From Desulfurellales bacterium (GTDB lineage: Bacteria; Campylobacterota_A; Desulfurellia; Desulfurellales; Hippeaceae): a stretch of 64,000 nt of DNA. The notes under the pieces were generated by a model. It had not been told where the DNA came from. It ran no database searches and saw only the letters and a list, made by a program, of their open reading frames with translations. Location: positions 1 through 64,000 of the forward strand of contig JALWEJ010000079.1 of the NCBI GenBank assembly GCA_027014115.1. The letters run 5' to 3'. The position numbers and the translations under genes were made by a program. This document shows positions 1-8,661 of this stretch, one piece after another (positions within the stretch are counted from its first letter, which is position 1; the number at the start of each line of letters is the position of its first letter).

Positions 1-63
<63 letters not shown>

Positions 64-76
64 TCAAGCGTGTATA

Positions 77-104
77 TTTATAAACTTTTTTTTAAAAAAG
101 TCAA
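77..104 (-). promoter_or_regulatory. Sigma-70-type promoter for the initiator tRNA
   Basis: Read on the minus strand there is TTGACT (99-104), a 16-base spacer and TATAAA (77-82), which places transcription start about 7 bases before the tRNA 5' end. The -35 box overlaps the aroK stop codon (101-103). The position is well suited to drive the tRNA independently of the aro genes. Confidence 0.55.
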
Positions 105-595
105 GAGCTAATTTTATCAAATATTTTTTCTACTACAATCTCCAAAGAATTGTTTGCATCTATATGAAAATGTGCTTTTGTGTAGCAGTTTGTTCTTAGA
201 TTGAACAACTCTTTTGCCTTTTGGTTGTCATTGAAAAGCGGTCTGTTTGACCTGTTTTTTAATCTGTTTTTTATATCATCGAAATCTATTTTTAACCAAA
301 AAACCCATCCGATTTTTTTTAAGATGTTCATATTGTCAAACTGGCAGGGTAGGCCGCCACCTGTTGCAATAACGCAGTTTTTGCAAAACTCAATGTTTGT
401 TTTAAGTATTGTCCTTTCTAAATTTCTAAAATAATTTTCGCCTTTTTTTTCGAAAATTTCTTTTATTGTCATGTGTGTCTTTTTTTCTATTAATCTGTCC
501 GTATCGACAAATTTTAGGTTATATTGCTTTGAAATATATCTCGCTGTTGAGCTTTTGCCGCAGCCCATAAATCCTACAAGAACTATATTGCTCAT
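101..595 (-). CDS. aroK: Shikimate kinase
   Basis: Phosphorylates shikimate at the 3-hydroxyl with ATP, the fifth step of the shikimate pathway, in the cytoplasm. The 164-residue protein has the usual AroK length. It starts with a P-loop GFMGCGKSS (residues 8-16), followed by the DTD motif near residue 32 that binds Mg and shikimate, and a GGG motif near the middle for shikimate binding. Its ATG overlaps the aroC stop in an ATGA, so the two are translationally coupled and work at neighbouring pathway steps. Confidence 0.95.
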   Translation of the reverse strand: MSNIVLVGFMGCGKSSTARYISKQYNLKFVDTDRLIEKKTHMTIKEIFEKKGENYFRNLERTILKTNIEFCKNCVIATGGGLPCQFDNMNILKKIGWVFWLKIDFDDIKNRLKNRSNRPLFNDNQKAKELFNLRTNCYTKAHFHIDANNSLEIVVEKIFDKISS

Positions 596-1743
596 TTTGT
601 TAGGGTATATTCTTTATAATGTTTAACCCTTTGAGAAAGCTCATCCATAGTGTCTGCTCCGAATTTTTCCAAATATGCATTGAGAAGTTCAAATGCGACA
701 ACAGATTTTGCAACAATCCCCAAAGCTGGCACAGCGCATACATCGCTTCTTTCAAATGCAGACATAGTTTGCTCTTTTGTTTTTATGTTTACAGATTCAA
801 GACCTTTAAGCAGTGTGGGTATCGGCTTCATGTATGCTCTTGCAATAATGGGCTCACCGTTTGACATTCCGCCCTCTATGCCACCGGCTCTGTTTGTTTT
901 TCTTTTGTATTTATTGTTATAAACTATTTCATCATGCACATTTGAACCAAACCGCTTCGAATTTTCAAAACCATCACCAATCTCCACCGCCTTGACAGCC
1001 TGTATGCTCATTAATGCGTATGACAGTTTTGCATCAAGCTTTCTATCCCATTGAGAGTAGCTGCCCAACCCGCAGACAACGCCTTTTGCATAAATTTCAA
1101 CGCTTCCTCCGATACTATCTTTTTCTTTCTTAGCCTCTTCAATTTGTGCAATCATCAAATCGCTTGCTTTTTCATCCGGGCAGAAAACATGGGATTTTTC
1201 TATTTTGCTTTCCAAGTATTCATCGTTGTAGTCAATATTACTACATTCTACGGAACCTATGGATTTTGCGTAGGCTGTAAGTTTTACTCCAAGCTGCAGA
1301 AGGGCGTATTCACATAAGGAGCCGACTGCAACCCTTATTGCTGTTTCCCTTGCACTTGAGCGTTCAAGCACATCCCTCATATCCTGTCTGTCGTATTTAA
1401 TATATCCTGTCAAATCAGCATGACCGGGTCTTGGTGATGTTACGCGTTTTTCTTCTGAATATTCGGCATCGTATGCCATGATATTTTTCCAATTTTCAAA
1501 ATCTCTGTTATATATCGCCATTGTTATGGGTGAGCCTATTGTTTCAAGAAATCTAACTCCACTTAAAAATTCCACTTTGTCCTTTTCTATCTTCTGCCTA
1601 CCGCCTCGTCCGTAGCCTGATTGCCTCAAAAGCAGATTTTTATTTATGAAATTTGTGTCAATCTTCAATTTTGACGGAAAGCCTTCAAGAACAGCAATTA
1701 ATGCTTTACCGTGTGATTCGCCTGCATCAAGAAATCTCAACAT
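592..1743 (-). CDS. aroC: Chorismate synthase
   Basis: Converts 5-enolpyruvylshikimate-3-phosphate to chorismate using reduced FMN, the last step of the common aromatic pathway. The 383-residue protein carries the family signatures: the N-terminal GESHG segment, the RQSGYGRGGRQ region, the SPRPGHAD block, the RSSARETA block, and the C-terminal RSDVCAVPA region. It follows directly after the Lon-like gene (start at the same base as that gene's stop region) and overlaps aroK by four bases, indicating one transcription unit. Confidence 0.97.
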   Translation of the reverse strand: MLRFLDAGESHGKALIAVLEGFPSKLKIDTNFINKNLLLRQSGYGRGGRQKIEKDKVEFLSGVRFLETIGSPITMAIYNRDFENWKNIMAYDAEYSEEKRVTSPRPGHADLTGYIKYDRQDMRDVLERSSARETAIRVAVGSLCEYALLQLGVKLTAYAKSIGSVECSNIDYNDEYLESKIEKSHVFCPDEKASDLMIAQIEEAKKEKDSIGGSVEIYAKGVVCGLGSYSQWDRKLDAKLSYALMSIQAVKAVEIGDGFENSKRFGSNVHDEIVYNNKYKRKTNRAGGIEGGMSNGEPIIARAYMKPIPTLLKGLESVNIKTKEQTMSAFERSDVCAVPALGIVAKSVVAFELLNAYLEKFGADTMDELSQRVKHYKEYTLTK

Positions 1744-4094
1744 TATATTTCACCTTCTTTTTTGAATATGTTGTTGATTTTTTTGAATTTCTTATCAACA
1801 AAATAGTGAAAACTGTCTTTTTCAAAGCCGCTTTTTATTCTTTTTCCTGCTTTTAATCCGCTGAATATCTCTATAGCGTCGTCTATTGTATCTATTGAGT
1901 ATATGTGGAATTCTTTTTTGTTGATAGATTCTAAAACCTCGTCTTTTAAAATCAGATTTTTGATGTTTTGTTTTGGTATTACAACACCGCTGCCCTTTAG
2001 ATTACCTGTTTGTTTGCAGATATCATAGAAACCTTCTATTTTTTCATTTACTCCGCCTATAGGTTGAACATGTCCGTCTTGGCTCATAGAACCTGTTACT
2101 GCGAGGTTCTGTTTAATGGGAATTTCAGCCAAAGAAGACAACAGAGCAACTGTTTCTGCAATAGATGCACTATCACCTTCAATATATGAGTATGACTGCT
2201 CAAACGAAATGGATGCAGCAAAGCTTAATGTTTTATTAAAGCCGTATTTTTGCCCCATATAACCGGATATTATAAATGATGCCTTGTCAAAGATTTTCCC
2301 AGAGAGTTTTGATTCCCGTTCGATATTTATTACACCGTCTTTTCCCATAAATGTTTTGACAGATATTTTGTTCGGTCTTCCGAATGATATGTCGCCAAGA
2401 TCGATAACCGATAAGCCGTTTATTTGACCGATTTTTTTTCCTTTTAAATCAAGTATGATGGTTCCATCTTCCATCATTTCATAAATCTTTTCTTTCCAAA
2501 GATTTTTGAGGAAAAATTTTTCATCTATTGTTTCTTTAATATCACCGTATGAAACAAAATTATTTTTACATTTGATTTGAGATTCCCTTAGGATGTCCAA
2601 TACATCATCATAATATACCCACATTTTTGTTCTGTCTTCACTGAGTCTGCATGAATGCTTCAAAAGTCCCTCAAGTCCACTCTTATCCGGTTTTTTTAGA
2701 TTGTTTTTGTCACAAAACGAAAGGATTTTTGCAGCAAATTTTTCCACACTTTCTTGGTTTTTGTTTATGGAATGGTTGAAATTTGTTTTTATCTTGAAGA
2801 GTTTTGAAAAATCCTCATCGTAGCTGTAGAGAATGTCAAAGATATACTCAGGTCCAATTAAAATAATATTTATATCCAAATCAACAGGCTGAGGTTTTAG
2901 AGTTTCTGATGCAAGGATACCGTATTTTTCACTCCACTCCTCAATAATGCTCTTTTTTGAAGACAAAGATTTTTTCAGAGTATCCCATACTCCTGGGTTT
3001 GTTAAGATGCTTACTGCATCAAGAATTAGGTATCCTCCGTTTGCTTTGTGTATGCTGCCTGCTATTATGTGTGTAAAATCTGTCACAAATGAACCGAAAT
3101 AAGCCTGTTTTTCGAGTTTGCCAAACAGATTGTAGTAGGTTGGATTTTCTTCATAAATAACAGGAACGTCTTCGGCATCTTTGTTGTTAACAAATAGGTT
3201 TATTTTGTATTCTGTGTATCTTGGTTTTGTCTGCATAAAGGGAAATTGTTGGTTCTTCTGAGGTAAAAAGATGGCTATATTGTTTAGGGTATATTCCTCA
3301 ACCTCATCAAGGAATTCTTCCACATTTTTACAATCTTTAAACTTTTCTTTTATATCATCAATGCGTTGGCTTACAATAAAAAGCCCCATCTCATCGTTTA
3401 TTTTTTTTATCTTTTTTTGTTTTTCTTTATCAAGTTCTCTGCTTTTTCTTAAGAATTCATCCAAATCCTCTTCTAAATGTTTTCTTTTTTCTTCAATCTC
3501 TTGTTTTAGTGAATCGGACAGATTTGAATATTCACGTTCGTTTATTGCTTTGCCTGATACTATAGGCGTTATTGTTATGCCCATTTGTGAAAATTTTATT
3601 ACAAAATCCAAATCATTTGCCTTTTTTTGGATTTCTTTATCAAGTTCATTTTGCTTTTCGTTGTAGTATGAGATAACCTCCTGAATTTTCTCTTCGTATT
3701 CTTTGCTTTCAAATATGTTTGGGACGCTTTTTATTAAATATCCCACAAATTCATCCATCTGTTTGGATAGAATCTCACCCATGCCTTTTTTAAGCTTTAA
3801 AACCTTTGGCATTTTTGGGTTTTTAAAATTATTGACATAGCAGTAATCATAAAGCTCTGTTTTATTACCTGAAGTGGATTCTATAATATTCTTTTTTATT
3901 ATCTCTTTATCGTTTTTGCTTAGACTGCCTGAAATAAACAGATTGTAGTCAAAAGAACGCATGTTTATCATCTTTTTGATTGCGGTTTCTATTCTTTCTT
4001 GTGCAATAAAACTGTCGTCTTTTGGTGCTATTTTGTCCAAGTCTATATCAAATTTAACTTGTAAATCTTTATATTTTAGTTCTTTTTTTGACAT
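1743..4094 (-). CDS. Lon-like ATP-dependent protease (S16 family, LonH/YcbZ-type)
   Basis: A 783-residue protein of the AAA_32/Lon_C type. The C-terminal S16 protease domain is intact: catalytic Ser642 lies in GDSASIAE and Lys685 in GVNEKIEGF, 43 residues apart as in E. coli Lon. The middle holds a long charged coiled-coil region (about residues 130-270), and a Walker-B-like GGYLILDA follows. The N-terminal position where a Walker A is expected reads FISGSLSKNDKE, without the GxxGxGK[ST] pattern, so ATP binding there is doubtful. No Lon N-domain is seen. The start is supported by AAGGAG six bases upstream. It probably degrades or unfolds proteins in the cytoplasm; the substrate is unknown. 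Confidence 0.85.
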   Translation of the reverse strand: MSKKELKYKDLQVKFDIDLDKIAPKDDSFIAQERIETAIKKMINMRSFDYNLFISGSLSKNDKEIIKKNIIESTSGNKTELYDYCYVNNFKNPKMPKVLKLKKGMGEILSKQMDEFVGYLIKSVPNIFESKEYEEKIQEVISYYNEKQNELDKEIQKKANDLDFVIKFSQMGITITPIVSGKAINEREYSNLSDSLKQEIEEKRKHLEEDLDEFLRKSRELDKEKQKKIKKINDEMGLFIVSQRIDDIKEKFKDCKNVEEFLDEVEEYTLNNIAIFLPQKNQQFPFMQTKPRYTEYKINLFVNNKDAEDVPVIYEENPTYYNLFGKLEKQAYFGSFVTDFTHIIAGSIHKANGGYLILDAVSILTNPGVWDTLKKSLSSKKSIIEEWSEKYGILASETLKPQPVDLDINIILIGPEYIFDILYSYDEDFSKLFKIKTNFNHSINKNQESVEKFAAKILSFCDKNNLKKPDKSGLEGLLKHSCRLSEDRTKMWVYYDDVLDILRESQIKCKNNFVSYGDIKETIDEKFFLKNLWKEKIYEMMEDGTIILDLKGKKIGQINGLSVIDLGDISFGRPNKISVKTFMGKDGVINIERESKLSGKIFDKASFIISGYMGQKYGFNKTLSFAASISFEQSYSYIEGDSASIAETVALLSSLAEIPIKQNLAVTGSMSQDGHVQPIGGVNEKIEGFYDICKQTGNLKGSGVVIPKQNIKNLILKDEVLESINKKEFHIYSIDTIDDAIEIFSGLKAGKRIKSGFEKDSFHYFVDKKFKKINNIFKKEGEI

Positions 4095-4097
4095 ATA

Positions 4098-4391
4098 TCA
4101 CTCCTTGGAAAAGATTTTCTCAAAAATTGCAGACTCAATATCTTCAAATTTCTGTTTTGCGGGGTTTATGTTGCTGCCGTTTGGTAAAACAAGCCTCGAT
4201 TTCGGAGACTCTTTCTTTAAAAAATGGAGTATATCTTTCAAGGTGTCCTTATTGTCTATGTCAAACGATATTATGCAGCTTTTGGAATCAAACTCTATAA
4301 ACCACTCCATATATTTTAGGTTTTTTTCTGTAAGGACATTCTTAAAGCTCCATCTTGCTTTTTTTTCGATGATTACATCCATTGTGTACAT
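4098..4391 (-). CDS. Conserved-looking small protein of unknown function
   Basis: A 97-residue charged soluble protein with no transmembrane segment or recognisable motif. A good ribosome site (AGGCGGTG, 7 bases before the ATG) and a gap of only three bases to the Lon-like gene support it as a real, co-transcribed gene. It contains a central hydrophobic strand-like stretch (SCIISFDID) and a KES-rich helix. It is the first gene of the minus-strand run ahead of the protease, so a role as an accessory or substrate is possible but is guesswork. Confidence 0.6.
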   Translation of the reverse strand: MYTMDVIIEKKARWSFKNVLTEKNLKYMEWFIEFDSKSCIISFDIDNKDTLKDILHFLKKESPKSRLVLPNGSNINPAKQKFEDIESAIFEKIFSKE

Positions 4392-4465
4392 AAATTCACC
4401 GCCTTTTTTGAAACTTTTGCTTTATCTATCATATAGAAACGTAAAATAAAAATCAATTTATAAGG

Positions 4466-5575
4466 TTATGGAATTCTCATTGAATAGATGCATCCGCAGT
4501 AGTTCTGTCTGTAGAAGCCAAATTTTTTTGATAGTTCTGCAGAACGCTTAAACCCGTCTTTCTTTTTAAAATCTGTATACTCAAATTTTATTTTAAAACT
4601 TTTCTCCAAAATTTTTCCTATATGCTTTATTTTATCATATTTCTTTAAAGGACTGACTGAAAGTGTAGTGGTAAAATAATCAAATCCGAGCTGTTTTGCT
4701 GTTTTGGCGGTTTTTGACATTCTCATTCCGTAGCACATGAGACATCTTTTTTCGCCCTCTTTTTCGTATTTGTATTTTTTTGCAAATTTAAACCACTTTT
4801 TTGTGTCGTATTCTTCAGTATGAAGCTTTATGTTATGGTGTTTGCACAGCCTTTTAATCTCATCAAGCCTTATTTCATATTCACGTTTTGGATGAATATT
4901 CGGATTGTAAAATAAAACCTCAATATCATAGTTTTCTTTTAATCGTTCTATAACACTTGTAGCGCAGGGTGCGCAGCAGGCATGAAGAAGAAGTTTGGGT
5001 TTTTGTTTTTTTAGCTCATATATTGCCTTAACGGGCTTAAAGCTCAATCTGTGAAGTTGGCATACACCATATTTCTTTAGGTTTTGTGTATGAAGCTTTG
5101 TGCCGTAGCCTTTGTGTTTTTCAAATCCGTAATTTTTATAAATATCGCCTGCAAGTTCCATATATCTGTCACGCCAGACCTTTGCCAAAATGGATGCAGC
5201 TGCTATGGATTTGACCTTTTTGTCTCCGTCTATGATGGATTTATATTTAATAGGCAAATCGAATTTATCCCTTCCGTCAACAAGCAAAAAGTAGGGCTTT
5301 TCACTCATCTGCTCAATTGCTCTTTTTATGGCAAGCTCGGTTGCTTTTACAATACCGAGTGAATCAATTTCTCTATTTGATGCAACACCTATACCGTAAA
5401 TCGAATGTTCTTTGATAATCCCATAAAGCTCTCTGCGTTTTTTGTCTGTTAAGGTTTTTGAATCGTTTATTGCATCAAGATTCGGGATATCTTTGTCAAG
5501 TATAACACATGCTGCAACAACAGGTCCTGCCCAGGGACCTCTTCCAGCTTCGTCAACACCTGCTGTTTTTTTCAT
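4466..5575 (-). CDS. rnhB-queH: Fusion of ribonuclease HII and epoxyqueuosine reductase QueH
   Basis: One uninterrupted 369-residue frame with two enzymes. Residues 1-190 are RNase HII, which cuts RNA in RNA-DNA hybrids: Asp8-Glu9 in VDEAGRGP, Asp100 in LLVDGRD, and the SIAAASILAK block leading to Asp136. Residues 194-369 are QueH (DUF208), which reduces epoxyqueuosine to queuosine in tRNA: the HACCAPC motif (Cys200, 201, 204), CLMC (Cys278, 281) and a C-terminal CGC (Cys360, 362) for the iron-sulfur cluster. The join lies in a short Lys-rich linker near residue 190. There is no clear ribosome site; the ATG is one base after the upstream DUF89 stop, so it is probably translated by re-initiation. 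Confidence 0.9.
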   Translation of the reverse strand: MKKTAGVDEAGRGPWAGPVVAACVILDKDIPNLDAINDSKTLTDKKRRELYGIIKEHSIYGIGVASNREIDSLGIVKATELAIKRAIEQMSEKPYFLLVDGRDKFDLPIKYKSIIDGDKKVKSIAAASILAKVWRDRYMELAGDIYKNYGFEKHKGYGTKLHTQNLKKYGVCQLHRLSFKPVKAIYELKKQKPKLLLHACCAPCATSVIERLKENYDIEVLFYNPNIHPKREYEIRLDEIKRLCKHHNIKLHTEEYDTKKWFKFAKKYKYEKEGEKRCLMCYGMRMSKTAKTAKQLGFDYFTTTLSVSPLKKYDKIKHIGKILEKSFKIKFEYTDFKKKDGFKRSAELSKKFGFYRQNYCGCIYSMRIP

Positions 5576-5576
5576 G

Positions 5577-6443
5577 TTAGAAATTGTTGTTTAAAAATAT
5601 CTTTGAGAATTTCTTCAGATTGAGAAATTGTGCAACAACTCGGCATTTTATGATAAAAAGGAAAAATATTCTTTTATCTTTGATTTCAGACAGTGTTTCA
5701 AAATTTCCTTGTCCCTTTGAAATAACTATATCGGCATCTTCCCAAATTTTTCTACAGTCTTCATCACAAAAATCAGGCCAAAAACCGGGTATTGCTTTTT
5801 GTGTTTTTACAACTTTTGCAGTATCGCCCATTCCAACATAATCGGCATCTTCAACAGTTACATCATTTATAATGTTGCCGCCTCTTACAAACACATGAAT
5901 ATTTAAGGAGGGGTAGAGGTTTTTTATCGTTTCAAGCAGAATTTTATCAAAAACAATCTCTCCTGCATTGTCGGCAAGCAGAACGAGGTTTTTTGCATCC
6001 TTGAGTTTTGTTTTGAAAATTTCTATATCGTTTATATGAAATCCGCTTGCAAGTGTGTCGTTTATTGTTTCTTCTATGCTGAATTTATCCATTTCACCGC
6101 CAAAATCTATAATATTTCCGGCCAAAGACAGCTTAAGCGCACACATCAGCTTATTTTCTGAATTTTTTATTTTGGCTTTCGAGAAATCCGAATAGCTTTT
6201 TGCTATGTCGTTGTATTTTCTTTTTATATCTTTGTACGGGTCATCCACAACGAGTTCTTTTCTTATTGTTTCGTAGACTTCTTCACTTATAATCGGCGGC
6301 GGAAGAGAATGGTCTATGTTTGTTAGTTTTCTTATAACACCTTGAACGACATTTAAGATTTTTTCTTTGTTGCCTGTATGCAGTTTTGAGCTTCTAATGG
6401 CTTGAGTGATAAAACAGTTATAGCATTCGGGATGTACTTTCAT
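5577..6443 (-). CDS. DUF89 / ARMT1-like damage-control phosphatase
   Basis: A 288-residue member of the DUF89 metal-dependent phosphatases, a family known to remove damaged or excess phosphometabolites. Visible marks are the N-terminal CYNC (Cys7, Cys10) of the prokaryotic subfamily, LADNAGEIVFD (Asp158, Asn159, Glu162, Asp166) and NDVT (193-196), which build the metal and phosphate site, and a KGQGNFETL loop near residue 245. The substrate is not predictable. It overlaps the upstream acyl-CoA synthetase (TATGA) and sits close to a RidA gene, another metabolite-repair family. Confidence 0.85.
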   Translation of the reverse strand: MKVHPECYNCFITQAIRSSKLHTGNKEKILNVVQGVIRKLTNIDHSLPPPIISEEVYETIRKELVVDDPYKDIKRKYNDIAKSYSDFSKAKIKNSENKLMCALKLSLAGNIIDFGGEMDKFSIEETINDTLASGFHINDIEIFKTKLKDAKNLVLLADNAGEIVFDKILLETIKNLYPSLNIHVFVRGGNIINDVTVEDADYVGMGDTAKVVKTQKAIPGFWPDFCDEDCRKIWEDADIVISKGQGNFETLSEIKDKRIFFLFIIKCRVVAQFLNLKKFSKIFLNNNF

Positions 6444-7924
6444 AGTTTTTCAGAATACCTTTCAGTTAGGATATTTTTTTGTATTTTACCCATTGTATTT
6501 TTTGGTATCTCATCGACGATGTGAACCCTTTTTGGGCATTTGTAGTGAGAAAGATTGTTTTTGCAAAATTCAATTATTTCATTTTCGGTTGTTTGTGTCT
6601 GTTTGTTCAGTACAACCACAGCTTCAACCCTTTCTCCGAATTCTCTATCTTTAACCCCAAAAACAGCAGTTTCTTTTATGTTGTCGTGTTCTTCTATGAC
6701 ATATTCAACCTCTTTTGGGTAAACGTTTAGTCCGCCTGTTATAATAAGTTCTTTTGCTCTTCCAACAAGAAACAGCCTGCCTGTTTCATCGGTATAGCCC
6801 AAATCACCGGTTTTAAACCAGCCGTTTTCAAATGATTCTTTTGTTTTTTCAGGCATCTGCCAATAGCCTTTAAAAACATTGTTTCCTTGTATGTAAACCT
6901 CTCCAACCTCAAACGGCTTTGTCTTGTTTTTATTTTTGACAACTTTTATTTTGCATCCTTCAAGGGCATATCCGACACTTTTCGGTATGCGTTTTTCTTC
7001 TTCGTATGGATTTGAGGCTATCATGCCCGCCTCACTCATACCGTATCGTTCAAGTATTTTATGACCGGTAATTTCATAAAATTGCTTAAATAAAACATCG
7101 GGAAGCGGAGCAGAGCCCGATATAAATATACGCATAGATGAGATATCGGGTTTTTGCTGCATCATATGCCATGTATCTACAAGTTTTTGATAGAGTGTCG
7201 GAACACCCATAAACATTGTTATTTTTTCTTTTTCGATTGTCTGCCAAATCCTTTGAGGGTCAAACTTTTTATGCATGATAATATCGCTTTTTGCATTCAT
7301 TGCCCCTTGAAGTGCAACAACAAGTCCGTGAACATGAAATATTGGCAGTGTGTGGAGAAGTTTGTCAGTTTCGCTAAAACGCCAAAGCTTTTTTAACGCC
7401 TCCATATTGTTTATCAGATTTGAATGTGTAATCATTGCACCCTTGTTTTTCCCTGTTGTACCTGATGTGTAGGCAATTAGTGCAACATCATCCTTGTCTG
7501 TTTGGAAAGCTTTATCAACCTCATCATAGCTTGATAAATCTATATTCTCAACTGCTGCAGTATTTATGCCCAAATTTGATACCATACCGTACAGCCTTTT
7601 TAAATTGTTTTTGTTTGTAATGAAAAGTTTGCTTTTTGAATCGCTCAGGAAGTATTCAACCTCTTTTTCGGAATATGTTGGATTTAAGGGCAGTGTAATT
7701 GCGCCAATCCAGAGATTTGCAAAGTGCAAATAGATAAAATCCATAGATTTTTCAAGCTGCAGTGCAACCCTGTCCTGATGCTGCACACCGAGTGATTTTA
7801 AAAATGCTGCAGCTTTTTTTATATGTTTGTCTATATGCAGAAAACTGTATGTATTGTCTTCGAATTTTAAAACTTTATCGGGCGCATCTATCATTGAGTT
7901 GTGAAGTTTTTCTGCCAAATTCAT
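6440..7924 (-). CDS. AMP-forming acyl-CoA synthetase, malonyl-CoA synthetase (MatB)-like
   Basis: A 494-residue ANL-superfamily enzyme that activates a carboxylic acid to its acyl-CoA via acyl-AMP. The P-loop is YTSGTTGKNKG, followed by LPIFHVHGL, the ERYGMSEAG core, TGDLGY, and the C-terminal PKNTMGKIQK with the adenylation lysine. The length and the LPIFHVHGLVVALQGAM segment resemble MatB-type malonyl- or methylmalonyl-CoA synthetases more than long-chain fatty acid ligases. Specificity cannot be fixed from sequence alone. The gene lies between RidA and the DUF89 phosphatase with gaps of at most a few bases. Confidence 0.8.
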   Translation of the reverse strand: MNLAEKLHNSMIDAPDKVLKFEDNTYSFLHIDKHIKKAAAFLKSLGVQHQDRVALQLEKSMDFIYLHFANLWIGAITLPLNPTYSEKEVEYFLSDSKSKLFITNKNNLKRLYGMVSNLGINTAAVENIDLSSYDEVDKAFQTDKDDVALIAYTSGTTGKNKGAMITHSNLINNMEALKKLWRFSETDKLLHTLPIFHVHGLVVALQGAMNAKSDIIMHKKFDPQRIWQTIEKEKITMFMGVPTLYQKLVDTWHMMQQKPDISSMRIFISGSAPLPDVLFKQFYEITGHKILERYGMSEAGMIASNPYEEEKRIPKSVGYALEGCKIKVVKNKNKTKPFEVGEVYIQGNNVFKGYWQMPEKTKESFENGWFKTGDLGYTDETGRLFLVGRAKELIITGGLNVYPKEVEYVIEEHDNIKETAVFGVKDREFGERVEAVVVLNKQTQTTENEIIEFCKNNLSHYKCPKRVHIVDEIPKNTMGKIQKNILTERYSEKL

Positions 7925-7927
7925 TTT

Positions 7928-8308
7928 TTATCCCTTATACGCTATGGCATCTACGGCAACTTTGGCATCAAGCGGCATTGCGGATTGAACAACAAGAGCC
8001 CTTGCAGGAGGTTCTTTTTTGAAAAATTTTGCATACTCTTCGTTTATTCTGCCAAAGAGTGAAATATCGGTTACATAGAGTGTAACCTTTACAACATCGT
8101 CTAAAGAAAAATCGGCCTCTTTTAGTATGTTTTTTACATTTTCAACTGCCTGTTTTGTTTCGCTTTCGATTGTTGCATTTTCCAACTGTTTTGTTTGGGG
8201 GTTTATTCCAAGCTCCATAGAAACAAAACAAAAATCGCCTTGAACAACGGCTTGCGAATAAGGTCCCAAAGCTTTAGGAGCCCTTTTTGTTTTGATAATC
8301 CTTTTCAT
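7928..8308 (-). CDS. ridA: RidA family reactive-intermediate deaminase
   Basis: A 126-residue RidA/YjgF protein, which hydrolyses reactive enamines and imines from PLP-enzyme side reactions, normally as a trimer. GPYSQAV near the N-terminus and the conserved arginine in PPARALVVQ are present. The usual SGQ before LGINP is replaced by SME, and the terminal acidic residue is Asp (VAVDAIA) where most members have Glu, so activity may differ from classical RidA. It is the first gene of the run leading into the acyl-CoA synthetase, three bases downstream. Confidence 0.88.
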   Translation of the reverse strand: MKRIIKTKRAPKALGPYSQAVVQGDFCFVSMELGINPQTKQLENATIESETKQAVENVKNILKEADFSLDDVVKVTLYVTDISLFGRINEEYAKFFKKEPPARALVVQSAMPLDAKVAVDAIAYKG

Positions 8309-8613
8309 ACTTTACCCCCTTCGTTTTTTGTTTTATTTTTATCATATACGGCTCATTTTTCAAGTTTTCTTTCTTTGGCATTATGGGATTGAATTTGTAT
8401 GGTTTAATTGATACTCTTGAAAAAGTGAATTGATAAAGGCTGTGAGTATAGATATTTATGTTTAATCCCGATTGTGGGCATAATGCTGTATATTTTTGAA
8501 CCTCACATTCTTGACCATGTTTTTGATTTTAGATATACTGAAAATCGTCGGAGACAGAAATATGAGTGGATTTTTGGGTAAAAATGATAAAAGAAAAATA
8601 TAAACAATTGTGT
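8309..8613. other. Non-coding stretch upstream of ridA and left of the cassette island
   Basis: About 300 AT-rich bases between the ridA start and the left edge of the island. A 60-codon minus-strand frame at 8462-8644 has no ribosome site and no recognisable protein character. I see no RNA gene, terminator or clear promoter boxes. It presumably holds the promoter of the minus-strand run. Confidence 0.5.
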
Positions 8614-8631
8614 TTAGCGCGCCAATTTGGT
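8614..8631. repeat. Left imperfect 18-bp direct repeat of the island
   Basis: TTAGCGCGCCAATTTGGT matches 15 of 18 bases with 9595-9612, which lies immediately beyond the pfkA stop. The two copies bracket the cassette-like island. They may be a target duplication or two related recombination-site halves. Confidence 0.45.
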
Positions 8632-8661
8632 GGAATAACAACAATAGATGATATACAAACG

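Noticed and set aside
3271-3666. 131-codon antisense frame inside the Lon-like gene, rich in Ser and Phe
   Set aside because: Complement of a Lys/Glu-rich coiled coil, which always gives Ser/Phe/Leu frames; not a gene.
8462-8644. 60-codon minus-strand frame left of the cassette
   Set aside because: No ribosome site, no homologous-looking motif, and it crosses the left repeat; probably a chance frame in AT-rich DNA.
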